Below are positions 18,975 through 26,890 of a DNA stretch of 64,000 bases, piece by piece (within the stretch, counting starts at the first letter, position 1; each line of letters begins with the position of its first letter). The translations under genes and the position numbers were made by a program. This DNA is from Cryobacterium soli (GTDB lineage: Bacteria; Actinomycetota; Actinomycetes; Actinomycetales; Microbacteriaceae), in assembly GCF_003611035.1 (NCBI RefSeq), contig NZ_CP030033.1:2356001-2420000 (forward strand), read 5' to 3'. Below the pieces are notes generated by a model. The model did not search any database, was not told the DNA's origin, and was given only the letters and a program-made list of their open reading frames with translations.

Positions 18975-19853
18975 CTAGAAGCCGCGGCCTCCCGTCACAG
19001 GCACGACGGCGCCCGAGATGTAGGAGGCCTCCGGCGAGGCCAGGAACACGTACGCTGAAGCCAGCTCGGCCGGCTGGCCGGCGCGGCCCAGCGGGGTCTC
19101 CTGGCCGAAGGTGGGCAGTTTGTCGGGCCAGGACGTCGCCGGGATCAGCGGCGTCCAGATCGGGCCCGGCGCCACGGCGTTCACCCGCACACCCGTTGAG
19201 CCCAGCTGCTGGGCGAGCGCCTGGGTGAAGGCCACCAGGGCGGCCTTGGTCATCGCGTAGTCGATGAGCTCGGGCGACGGGCTGGACGCCTGGATGGACG
19301 ACGTCGAGATGATCGACGAGCCCGGCGCCAGGTGCGGGATGGCCGTACGCGCGATCCACAGGGTGGCATAGAGATTGGTCTTGAACACCCGGTCGAACTC
19401 CTGGGTCGAGAGGTTCTCCAGACCGTCGCGGTTCTCCTGGTAGGCGGCGTTCAGCACAAGGATGTCGAGGCCGCCGAGCTCGGTCACGGTCTGATTGACG
19501 ATCGAGATGCAGTGCCCCTCCTCGCGGATGTCGCCGGGCAGCAGGAGTGCTGTGCGACCGGCGTCGCGGATCACGGCGGCGGTCTCCTCGGCATCCGCCT
19601 GTTCTTCGGGCAGGTAGGAGATGGCGACGTCGGCGCCCTCCCTGGCGTACGCGATGGCCACGGCCCGGCCGATGCCGGAGTCACCGCCGGTGATCAGCGC
19701 GCGCTTGCCGGTGAGCTTGCCGCTGCCCCGGTAGGTCTCTTCGCCGTGATCGGGTCGCGGCTCGGTCGCCGCGGTGAGACCGGGCTGCTCCTGCTCCTGC
19801 TTGGGGAATCCGTCGGAGAAATACTTGGTGGTTGGATCTTCGCTGCGAGTCAT
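18975..19853 (-). CDS. SDR family oxidoreductase (YghA/glucose-dehydrogenase-like)
   Basis: This is a 292-residue short-chain dehydrogenase with the N-terminal extension typical of the YghA/YhdF type. It has the cofactor motif ALITGGDSGIGRAVAIAYARE, an NAAYQ motif (NNAG equivalent), catalytic Ser in ISTSSIQAS, and YAMTKAAL carrying the Tyr and Lys of the YxxxK active site. It ends SPEASYISGAVVPVTGG. The ATG at 19853 follows AAGGAG at good spacing. Relatives are often in general-stress regulons. The substrate is unknown. Confidence 0.92.
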   Translation of the reverse strand: MTRSEDPTTKYFSDGFPKQEQEQPGLTAATEPRPDHGEETYRGSGKLTGKRALITGGDSGIGRAVAIAYAREGADVAISYLPEEQADAEETAAVIRDAGRTALLLPGDIREEGHCISIVNQTVTELGGLDILVLNAAYQENRDGLENLSTQEFDRVFKTNLYATLWIARTAIPHLAPGSSIISTSSIQASSPSPELIDYAMTKAALVAFTQALAQQLGSTGVRVNAVAPGPIWTPLIPATSWPDKLPTFGQETPLGRAGQPAELASAYVFLASPEASYISGAVVPVTGGRGF

Positions 19854-20071
19854 GCTGGGCTCCTTGAATGACGTCGGTGTGTCCCTCATCTGCGTCGGGC
19901 AGGGTTCACTACGAATAAGACGGAACTGCACCCGGAAACGTCATGGTTTCGGTGCCCCGGCGTGACGTCACGGCGCGGCGAACGCCGGAGTCCGAACGCG
20001 TGCGCGGTCGGGGAGCCCCGCCTCATGGGCGACGCGCACTCAGCGGTGCAGGATGCCGTGCCCTCGCACGG

Positions 20072-21571
20072 TCACGTGCGGCTCGCCGGGGCTGCCGGCG
20101 TCACATCGGTCAGGTGGTCGCCGCCTGCCAGCGGCTCCGCTTCCTGCCGGCGCACGGCAGCGCGCCCGAGCAGCAGCGTGCCGCCGAAGCCGATCACCAG
20201 GGCCGCGAGCACACCGAGGTTGGCGAAGGCCCAGTCGCCGTCCCGGCCGCCGAGACCGAGGGGCTCGAGGAGGTAGCCCTGCCAGGCCAACCAACCGGCG
20301 AACCCGTTGGTGACCAGGCCCCAGCCCACGACCGAGCCGAGGCTGATGAGCACGATCGCGAGCACCCGCACCCGCCCGTACCGGCCGGCGGGGTCGAAGA
20401 GGTCGGCGGCAGAGTAGCCGGTGCGGCGCATCAGCACGTCGGCCATGAAGATGCCGCACCAGGCGGCGACGGGCACGCCCAGGGTGATCAGGAAGCCCTG
20501 GAACGGGCCGAGGAAGTCGGCCGCGAAGAAGACCACGTAGATCGAGCCGAGCACCATGAGCACCCCGTCGATCCCGGCCGCCACGGAGCGGGGCACCCGC
20601 ACGCCGGCGCTGAGCAGCGCCAGGCCGGAGGAGTAGATATCGAGCACGGCCCCGCCGACGAGACCGAGCACGGCGGTGAGGGCGAATGGGATCAGGAACC
20701 ACACCGGCAGGATCGTGGTGAGCGCGCCGATCGGGTCGAGCGCGATGGCCGCGCTCAGCTCGGGCGAGGACCCGGCCAGGAGGAGCCCGAACATCAGGAG
20801 GATCACGGGGGCCAGGGAGGCGCCGAAGGTGGTCCACCCGACGACGCCGGCGCTGGACGCCGACCGCGGCAGGTACCGAGAGTAGTCGGCTGCCGCGTTG
20901 ACCCAGCCCAGCCCGAATCCGGTCATCATGAACACCAGCGCCCCGATCACCTGCGGCGTGGACCCGGCCGGGATCGCCGCGAGGGTGGCCCCGTCGATCT
21001 GGCCGACGGTGAGCACGATGTACACCACGGTGAGCACGCCGGTGACGACGGTGATCCACATCTGCAGCTTCATGATGAAGTCGAAGCCGATGATGCCGCC
21101 GGTCACGATGAGGGCGGCCACGACGAGCAGCGCCACGACCTTGGTCGCATCCCCGCCCTCCCAGCCGAGTTCGCGCAAGACCGTGGCGGTGGCCAGCACG
21201 GCCAGGGACGCGAGGACCGTCTCCCATCCCACGGTGAGCAACCAGGACAGCGCGGAGGGAACCCGGCTGCCGGTGACGCCGAACGCGGCCCTGGTCAGGG
21301 TCATGGTGGGCGCATGCCCGCGCTTGCCGGCCAGGGCGATGAACCCGCAGAACAAAAAGGACACGACGATGCCGACCAGGCCCACGATCGTGGCCTGCCA
21401 GAACGAGATGCCGAAGCCGAGCAGGAAGGATCCGTAGCTCACGCCGAGGACCGACACGTTGGCCGCGAACCAGGGCCAGAAGAGGTCCCGAGGCCGGCCG
21501 CGGTGCTCGCTCTGATCGATCGAGTTGATGCCGTTCTGCTCCACACTCAGCGCTGTGCTCTGGTCGCTCAT
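20072..21571 (-). CDS. NCS1-family purine/cytosine permease-like transporter
   Basis: This 499-residue membrane protein has about twelve helices and typical NCS1 segments: RPRDLFWPWFAANVSVLGVSYG, RAAFGVTGSRVPSALSWLLTVGWE and GLGWVNAAADYSRYLPRSAS. It ends with a cytoplasmic tail. NCS1 carriers import nucleobases, hydantoins or related compounds with a proton or sodium ion. The ligand cannot be assigned. The ATG has TAGTCT 6 nt upstream and no ribosome-binding site (leaderless), and the gene is divergent from a VOC protein gene 55 bp away. Confidence 0.9.
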   Translation of the reverse strand: MSDQSTALSVEQNGINSIDQSEHRGRPRDLFWPWFAANVSVLGVSYGSFLLGFGISFWQATIVGLVGIVVSFLFCGFIALAGKRGHAPTMTLTRAAFGVTGSRVPSALSWLLTVGWETVLASLAVLATATVLRELGWEGGDATKVVALLVVAALIVTGGIIGFDFIMKLQMWITVVTGVLTVVYIVLTVGQIDGATLAAIPAGSTPQVIGALVFMMTGFGLGWVNAAADYSRYLPRSASSAGVVGWTTFGASLAPVILLMFGLLLAGSSPELSAAIALDPIGALTTILPVWFLIPFALTAVLGLVGGAVLDIYSSGLALLSAGVRVPRSVAAGIDGVLMVLGSIYVVFFAADFLGPFQGFLITLGVPVAAWCGIFMADVLMRRTGYSAADLFDPAGRYGRVRVLAIVLISLGSVVGWGLVTNGFAGWLAWQGYLLEPLGLGGRDGDWAFANLGVLAALVIGFGGTLLLGRAAVRRQEAEPLAGGDHLTDVTPAAPASRT

Positions 21572-21626
21572 GCGACGAGACTACTCGCACGATAGCCGCG
21601 CGGCGGATTGCGACTATGGTGCCTAC

Positions 21627-22019
21627 ATGGAGCCGAAACTCTTCGCCTACCTCAGCTACCAGGACGCCCCCGCGGCTCTGTCCTGGCTGGCCGGGTTGGG
21701 ATTCACTTCGGTGCGGCGGCAAGACGGCGACGTCGATCAAGTGGTGCACGCGGAGGTGCGCCTGGGCGACGTGGTGCTCATGATCTCCACGGCGGATGCC
21801 GCCTACGCGACCCCGGCGCTGCTCGGCCGCTCCACCGGTCGCGGGCTGTACCTGCTGGTCGACGACGTGGACGCGATGTTCCACCGGGCATTGGCGGCCG
21901 GAGGCACTGCGGTCTTCGACCCGGAGGACACCGAGTGGGGCACCCGGCGGGCGCGGGTGCTGGACCCGGAGGGAAACGAATGGAGCTTCGGGACCTATGA
22001 GCCCGGCGCCACCTGGTGA
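21627..22019 (+). CDS. VOC (glyoxalase/bleomycin-resistance) superfamily protein
   Basis: This single-domain 130-residue VOC protein has the paired beta-alpha-beta-beta-beta pattern: LSYQDAPAALSWLAGLGFTS, VVHAEVRLGDVVLMIS, GLYLLVDDVDAMFHRALAAGG and DTEWGTRRARVLDPEGNEWSFGTY. The closing N-E-W-x-F-G-T-Y motif is typical of this subgroup. Function could be binding or simple metal-dependent chemistry. TATGGT lies 6 nt before the ATG, so it is predicted leaderless. The next gene starts 18 bp after the stop. Confidence 0.87.
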   Translation: MEPKLFAYLSYQDAPAALSWLAGLGFTSVRRQDGDVDQVVHAEVRLGDVVLMISTADAAYATPALLGRSTGRGLYLLVDDVDAMFHRALAAGGTAVFDPEDTEWGTRRARVLDPEGNEWSFGTYEPGATW

Positions 22020-22037
22020 GCCGGACGGACGGCCGCT

Positions 22038-22613
22038 GTGAGCGTGGAGGCCGGGCGGGTACATCCGGCAGACCGCTCGGAATGGCGGGCCTGGCTACAG
22101 CGGAACCACCCGGTCATGGACGGCGTGTGGCTGGTCACCTGGCGCCCGAGCTCGGGGATGCCGGTGCTCTCGTACGAGGACGCGGTGAGTGAAGCCCTCG
22201 CCGTGGGTTGGGTGGACAGCAAGGGCGCCCGGCTCGATGACCGGCGCACCATGCTCTACTTCGCCCCGCGGCGGCGCGGAAGCTCGTGGTCCCGGCCGAA
22301 CAAGCAGCGCATCGAGCGGCTCCGCGCCGAGGGGCTGATGCGGCCGGCCGGTGAGGCGGCGGTGCTCGCGGCCCAAGCGGACGGCTCGTGGAGCCGGCTC
22401 GACGAGGTGGAGGACCTGATCGTGCCGCCCGACTTGGCCGAGGCACTGGCCGCACACACCGGCGCCCGCCAGAACTGGGATGCCTTCCCGCGCTCCCCCC
22501 GCCGGGCGATGCTGGAGTGGATCGTGCTCGCCAAGCGCCCGGAGACCCGCGCCGCGCGCATCCGGTCGGTCGCCGACGCGGCCGCGCGCAACGCCCGCGC
22601 CCGCGCCCGCTGA
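22038..22613 (+). CDS. YdeI/OmpD-associated (OmdA) family protein
   Basis: The 191-residue protein carries the family signature HPVMDGVWLVTWRPSSG, YEDAVSEALAVGWVDSKGARLDD, RRTMLYFAPRRRGSSWSRPNKQRIERL and a C-terminal SPRRAMLEWIVLAKRPETRAARI. Homologues are annotated as bacteriocin-protection proteins, but that rests on little experiment. The GTG follows the VOC gene closely, suggesting cotranscription. The C-terminus is an Ala-Arg repeat tail. Confidence 0.87.
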   Translation: MSVEAGRVHPADRSEWRAWLQRNHPVMDGVWLVTWRPSSGMPVLSYEDAVSEALAVGWVDSKGARLDDRRTMLYFAPRRRGSSWSRPNKQRIERLRAEGLMRPAGEAAVLAAQADGSWSRLDEVEDLIVPPDLAEALAAHTGARQNWDAFPRSPRRAMLEWIVLAKRPETRAARIRSVADAAARNARARAR

Positions 22614-22623
22614 TCCTTCTCGG

Positions 22624-22712
22624 TGGTCGAGCTCGTCGAGACCTCGCGAGATATCGGCGCCCTTCTGCCGCGCTTCGCAGGTCGTGTCACCAGGTCTCGA
22701 CAAGCTCAACCA
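22624..22712. repeat. GGTCGAG-type palindromic intergenic element
   Basis: 21-nt arms (22624-22644 and 22692-22712, TGGTCGAGCTCGTCGAGACC-type) pair with two mismatches around a 47-nt core. Elements with this GGTCGAG/GTCGAGACC core are widespread between genes of Microbacteriaceae and Micrococcaceae. Here it lies between convergent genes and may help terminate both. Confidence 0.7.
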
Positions 22713-22759
22713 GCGATCGGGGCCACGTCGATCCCGATGGCCGGCGGCGCGGGGAAAGG

Positions 22760-23590
22760 TCAGTGCACGTATTCGAGCAGGTCGATGCCGAACGAGCGCA
22801 TGCCGTCGAGCACCGAGAGGCGCGAGGAGAGCGAGTGGTCGTCGAAGAAGATCGACACCGCGTAGGCCACGCCGGCGCGGGGGCCGCGGAGCACGCCCAC
22901 CTCGCTGCGCACCCCGTTGTCGGTGCCCGTCTTGTTCACCAGCAGCACACCGTGCGACGGTTCCCGGTGCGCGTGCGGGGAGAACCCGAAGGCGCTGGCG
23001 ACCATGGAGAGGTCGGAGTTCAGCGACAGCCAGCCGAGCACCTTCTCGCTGGCCTCCTCGTCGAGGATCTCGCCGCGGGCCAAAGCAGTGAACAGCCAGG
23101 TGAGTTCGCGGGCGCTGCCGACCGACAGGTTGGGCGCGTCATCGGGTCCGCGGCTGTCCCGCACCAGGTCGAGCAGGCCCGTGCCCGACAGGCCGAGCTC
23201 CTCGGTGCGGCGGCGCACGGTCTCCAGGCCCACGGCGCGCAGCAGCACATTGGTGGCCAGGTTGTCGTTGGTGGCGCCGACGAGCGCGGCGAGGTCGGCG
23301 ACCGGAAGCGACGGGGCCTGCAGGTGCTGCCACAGACCGGAGCCGTCCACCGAGTCCCGGACGGTGCGGTCGAGGATCGTGTAGGCGCCGAAATCGGCAT
23401 CGCGCAGCCGCGAGGCGACCTCGATGAGCAGAAGCACCGTGCCGACGCCGGCGGTGGGCATCACGACGTGGTCGTCGACGGAGAAGAGCACCCGGCCGGT
23501 CGCCAGATCGGTGGCCCGGGCGGACACCTGGGCGCCGCCCATCGCGAGTTCGCCGAGCGACTGGAAACCGCGCTCGAAGCTGGACGGCAC
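22760..23590 (-). CDS. Class A beta-lactamase-fold protein lacking catalytic Ser and Lys
   Basis: The 276-residue protein is built like a class A beta-lactamase or serine hydrolase of Actinobacteria: VSARATDLATGRVLFSVDDHVVMP, then the helix that normally begins with S-x-x-K, then a TNDNLATNVLL segment, and KTGTDNGV near residue 220. The S-x-x-K position reads G48-V-G-T51, and the S-D-N triad reads N-D-N. Only K-T-G remains, so hydrolysis by the usual route is not expected. The start is uncertain: GTG at 23590 fits the domain edge, and an in-frame GTG at 23614 is possible. No signal peptide is seen. Confidence 0.75.
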   Translation of the reverse strand: MPSSFERGFQSLGELAMGGAQVSARATDLATGRVLFSVDDHVVMPTAGVGTVLLLIEVASRLRDADFGAYTILDRTVRDSVDGSGLWQHLQAPSLPVADLAALVGATNDNLATNVLLRAVGLETVRRRTEELGLSGTGLLDLVRDSRGPDDAPNLSVGSARELTWLFTALARGEILDEEASEKVLGWLSLNSDLSMVASAFGFSPHAHREPSHGVLLVNKTGTDNGVRSEVGVLRGPRAGVAYAVSIFFDDHSLSSRLSVLDGMRSFGIDLLEYVH

Positions 23591-23749
23591 GGATGATTCC
23601 CGGTGCCTGCCCACGCGTTCGACAGCGTGCCGCGAACGGCGTTCGGATTCCTGTGCTGGCACGACCACTGCTGCTCTGTCCTCCGCCTGTCGGTGCTGTT
23701 GAGCCCCCGCGAACACACTAGTCCACCGGTCGCTGGCCGGTCATGGGCG

Positions 23750-25714
23750 CTACCAGATCGTGACGCGCTTCTCCGGGGCGAGCCACGCGGCATCCGTCTC
23801 GGTCACGCCGAACGCCGTGTAGTACTCGTCGATGTTGCGCACGATCTGGTTGCAGCGGAATTCATTGGGCGAGTGTGGGTCGATTGCCAGCAGGCGGATG
23901 GCTTCTTCGTCGCGCAGTTTCATCTGCCAGGCCTGCGCCCAGGAGAGGAAGAACCGCTGGGCGCCGGTGAGGTCGTCGATCACGGGAGGTTCGGCGCCCT
24001 CGAGGGAGAGCAGGTAGGCCTTCCAGGCGATGGAGAGGCCGCCGAGGTCGCCGATGTTCTCGCCGATGGTGAGGGCGCCGTTCACGTGGTGCTCGGGCAC
24101 CTGGGCGGGCGCGAGGGCGTCGTACTGCTCGATGAGCGAGGCGGTGCGCTGCTCGAACGCGGTGCGGTCGGCCTCGGTCCACCAATCGGTGAGCCGGCCG
24201 TCGCCGTCGTACTTGGAGCCCTGATCGTCGAAGCCGTGCCCGATCTCGTGGCCGATGACCGCGCCGATCGCGCCGTAGTTGGCGGCGGCATCCCGGTTCA
24301 CGTCGAAGAACGGCACCTGCAGGATGGCGGCGGGAAACACGATCTCGTTGAACCCCGGGTTGTAGTACGCGTTGATGGTCTGCGGGGTCATGAACCACTC
24401 GTCGCGGTCGAGCGGGTTGCCGATCTTGCCCAGTTCGCGGTGGAACTCGAACTCGCCGGCGGCGCGCACGTTCTTGATCAGGTCGCCCGGGTCGATCGCC
24501 AGGGTGGAGTAGTCACGCCACTTGACCGGGTAGCCGATCTTGGGGGTGAACTTGTCGAGCTTCTCGAGCGCCCGAGCGCGGGTCTCCGCGGTCATCCAGT
24601 CCAGGCCGGTGATGCTGGCCCGGTAGGCCTCGACGAGGTAGCCGACCAGCACGTCCATGCTGGTCTTGGCGTCGGGCGAGAAGTGCCGCTCGACGTAGAT
24701 GCGCCCCACGGCCTCGCCCAGGGAGCCCTCAACCAGGGAAACGCCGCGCTTCCAGCGCGCCCGCATCTGTGGCGTGCCGGTGAGGGTGCGGCCGTAGAAG
24801 TCGAAGTTGGCCTCGACGAACTCGCTCGAGAGATAGGAGGCGCTGGAGCGGATGACCTGCCAGCGCAGCCAGTCGCGCCACGAGTCGAGGCGGTCCTCGG
24901 TGAGCATCTCGGCCAGGCCCACCACGAAGCTGGGCTCGCGCACGACAACCTCGGCGAAGGCCACAGCCGGGGCGTCCAGGCCCTCGAGCCAGAGGTCGAG
25001 GTCGGCCCCCGCGGCGAGCGCGGACAGCTGGTCCCAGGTCTTGAGGTTGTAGGTCTTCTCACTGTCGCGGGTGCGCACGTTGTCCCAGTGGTGACTGGCC
25101 AGCTCGGTTTCGAGGGCGAAGATGCGCGCGGCGCGCGCCGGGGCGTCGTCGACGCCGCCGAGGGTGAGCATCCGCTCGACGAAGGCCAGGTACGCCTCGC
25201 GCACGCTCGCGAACTTCTCGTCACGGTAGTAGGACTCGTCGGGCAGGCCGAGGCCGGCCTGCTCGACGAAGACCAGATAGCGCTCGGGATTGCCCGGGTC
25301 GTTGTCGACGTAGAGCTGGAACGTGCCGGCGACGCCCGCACGCTCGAGGCGGCCCAGGGTGGCCAGGAACACCGGCACGCTGCTGATGCCGTCGACGGTG
25401 GCCAGGTCTGCGGCGAGCGGGGTGGCGCCGAGCTGCTCGATGCGCTCCTCGTCCATGAAGCTGGCGTACATGTCGCCGAACTTGCGCTCCTCGGTTCCCT
25501 CGGCGGCCGTCTGCGCCTCGAGGATGATCTCCTGCACGGCCTTCTCGGCCTCTTCGGCGAGGAGATAGAAGGACCCCCAGCGCGCCTTGTCGTTCGGGAT
25601 CTCCGTGCGGGCGATCCACTTGCCGTTCACGTGGCGGAAGAGGTCGTCCTGCGGGCGCACGCCCGGGTCGAGTTCGTCGGTGTCGATTCCGGATGCAGTC
25701 GCCTGATCAGTCAT
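23750..25714 (-). CDS. M13 family metallopeptidase (neprilysin/PepO-like)
   Basis: The 654-residue zinc endopeptidase has VIGHEIGHGFDDQGSKYDG (HExxH zinc site near residue 490) and GENIGDLGGLSIAWKAY (third ligand Glu near residue 552). It also has NAYYNPGFNEIVFPAAILQ and the C-terminal NEFRCNQIVRN motif. It has no signal peptide, so it is probably a cytoplasmic oligopeptidase as in other Actinobacteria. TAGGCT lies 6 nt before the ATG, giving a leaderless start. The lactamase-like gene follows 159 bp downstream. Confidence 0.95.
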   Translation of the reverse strand: MTDQATASGIDTDELDPGVRPQDDLFRHVNGKWIARTEIPNDKARWGSFYLLAEEAEKAVQEIILEAQTAAEGTEERKFGDMYASFMDEERIEQLGATPLAADLATVDGISSVPVFLATLGRLERAGVAGTFQLYVDNDPGNPERYLVFVEQAGLGLPDESYYRDEKFASVREAYLAFVERMLTLGGVDDAPARAARIFALETELASHHWDNVRTRDSEKTYNLKTWDQLSALAAGADLDLWLEGLDAPAVAFAEVVVREPSFVVGLAEMLTEDRLDSWRDWLRWQVIRSSASYLSSEFVEANFDFYGRTLTGTPQMRARWKRGVSLVEGSLGEAVGRIYVERHFSPDAKTSMDVLVGYLVEAYRASITGLDWMTAETRARALEKLDKFTPKIGYPVKWRDYSTLAIDPGDLIKNVRAAGEFEFHRELGKIGNPLDRDEWFMTPQTINAYYNPGFNEIVFPAAILQVPFFDVNRDAAANYGAIGAVIGHEIGHGFDDQGSKYDGDGRLTDWWTEADRTAFEQRTASLIEQYDALAPAQVPEHHVNGALTIGENIGDLGGLSIAWKAYLLSLEGAEPPVIDDLTGAQRFFLSWAQAWQMKLRDEEAIRLLAIDPHSPNEFRCNQIVRNIDEYYTAFGVTETDAAWLAPEKRVTIW

Positions 25715-25853
25715 CGCACCAGCCTAAACCTCGTGCTGGGTATTTCCCCCGGAGTGGGACCATCGGCCATGGTGGCGGATGCGGCGGGCGTGGGAGCATG
25801 AGCCAGGACGGCGCTCCAGACGGGTCGCCATCGAACCGACCCAGGAGATTCCC

Positions 25854-26783
25854 ATGCGCGTCATCACACTGCCCGAGTTCGGCTCCGCTATCGAACTGAT
25901 CGAGATTGACACTCCCCAGCCGCAGAACGGGGAGGTGCGGGTGCGCGTGCACGCCGCATCCGTCAACGGTTTCGACCTGGCCGTGGCCGCCGGGTCCCTC
26001 GACGGAGTGCTCGAGCACCGCTTCCCCGTGGTGCTCGGCAAGGACTTCGCCGGCGTCGTGGACGCGCTCGGCGAAGGCGTCACCGACTACGCGGTGGGCG
26101 ACCGGGTCTTCGGCGTCGTCACCAAGGCGCACGTGGGCGACGGCTCGTTCGGCGAGTTCGTCACCGTGCCCACCGCGACCGGGCTGGCCAAGCTGCCCGT
26201 CGAGGTCGACTTCGCCCGGGGCGCCGCGCTGGGCCTGGCCGGCACCGCCGCCCAGGCCGCGGTGGATGCCGCCGAGCTGACCGAGGGAAGCACCGTGCTG
26301 ATCGTGGGCGCCACCGGAGGCGTGGGCAACCAGGCCGTGCAGCTGGCCGTCGCGGCCGGCGCCACCGTGATCGCCACCGCCCGCACCGCGCTGGGCATCG
26401 CGCAGGTGCGGATGCTCGGCGCCACCGAGATCGTGGACCACACCCAGAACATCTCCCAGGCGGTGCGCACCCTGCACGCCGACGGCGTGGACGTGGTGCT
26501 GCACTTCGCGGGCGACGCTGCCACCGTGTTGCCGGCGCTCCGCTCCGGCGGCCGGTTCGTCTCCACCCTGATCGCCTCGCCCGAGCAGCTGAGCGTCGTC
26601 GACGCCGTCGTGGTGCCGATCTACGCCGACCCCACCCCCGCGGTACTCGGCCGCCTGGCCGACAGCCTGGCCGCCGGCCGCACGACCGTGACCGTGCAGG
26701 GCAGCTACGCGCTGGCCGATGTGGCCGAGGCCTTCGAGGCCTTCAGCGACGGAGCCCGCGGCAAGCTCGTCATCCTCCCCTAG
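25854..26783 (+). CDS. NADP-dependent quinone oxidoreductase-like protein
   Basis: This zinc-free medium-chain reductase of 309 residues begins MRVITLPEFGSAIELIEIDTPQP. It has VRVHAASVNGFDLAVAAG, VVLGKDFAGVVDALGEGV and the cofactor loop VLIVGATGGVGNQAVQLA. The zinc ligands of alcohol dehydrogenases are absent, as in quinone oxidoreductases. AGGAG at 25843-25847 serves the ATG. It ends 15 bp before a palindromic repeat that may act as its terminator. Confidence 0.9.
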   Translation: MRVITLPEFGSAIELIEIDTPQPQNGEVRVRVHAASVNGFDLAVAAGSLDGVLEHRFPVVLGKDFAGVVDALGEGVTDYAVGDRVFGVVTKAHVGDGSFGEFVTVPTATGLAKLPVEVDFARGAALGLAGTAAQAAVDAAELTEGSTVLIVGATGGVGNQAVQLAVAAGATVIATARTALGIAQVRMLGATEIVDHTQNISQAVRTLHADGVDVVLHFAGDAATVLPALRSGGRFVSTLIASPEQLSVVDAVVVPIYADPTPAVLGRLADSLAAGRTTVTVQGSYALADVAEAFEAFSDGARGKLVILP

Positions 26784-26798
26784 TCCCTCCCTCCCTCC

Positions 26799-26850
26799 CG
26801 CGAACCGTGAGAGAAGCCCCGAGTTTTTGGGGCTTTTCCCACGGTTCGCG
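26799..26850. repeat. Palindromic intergenic repeat, family A copy 2 (terminator-like)
   Basis: The perfect outer arms CGCGAACCGTG (26799-26809) and its complement (26840-26850) enclose an inner stem AAGCCCC/GGGGCTT (26814-26820, 26829-26835) and a T-rich loop. The element is related to 10268-10333, also downstream of a gene. Confidence 0.8.
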
Positions 26851-26890
26851 GCATGGGCGGGGCGCGGGCCGGCGAAACTAGAGTGGACGC

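Noticed and set aside
19943..21595. 550-codon open frame antisense to the NCS1 permease
   Set aside because: Low-complexity Gly/His/Glu translation with no start signal; the permease frame has membrane helices and leaderless promoter geometry.
23603..25801. 732-codon open frame antisense to the M13 peptidase
   Set aside because: Shadow frame with no motif; the sense frame has the HExxH zinc site and full family length.
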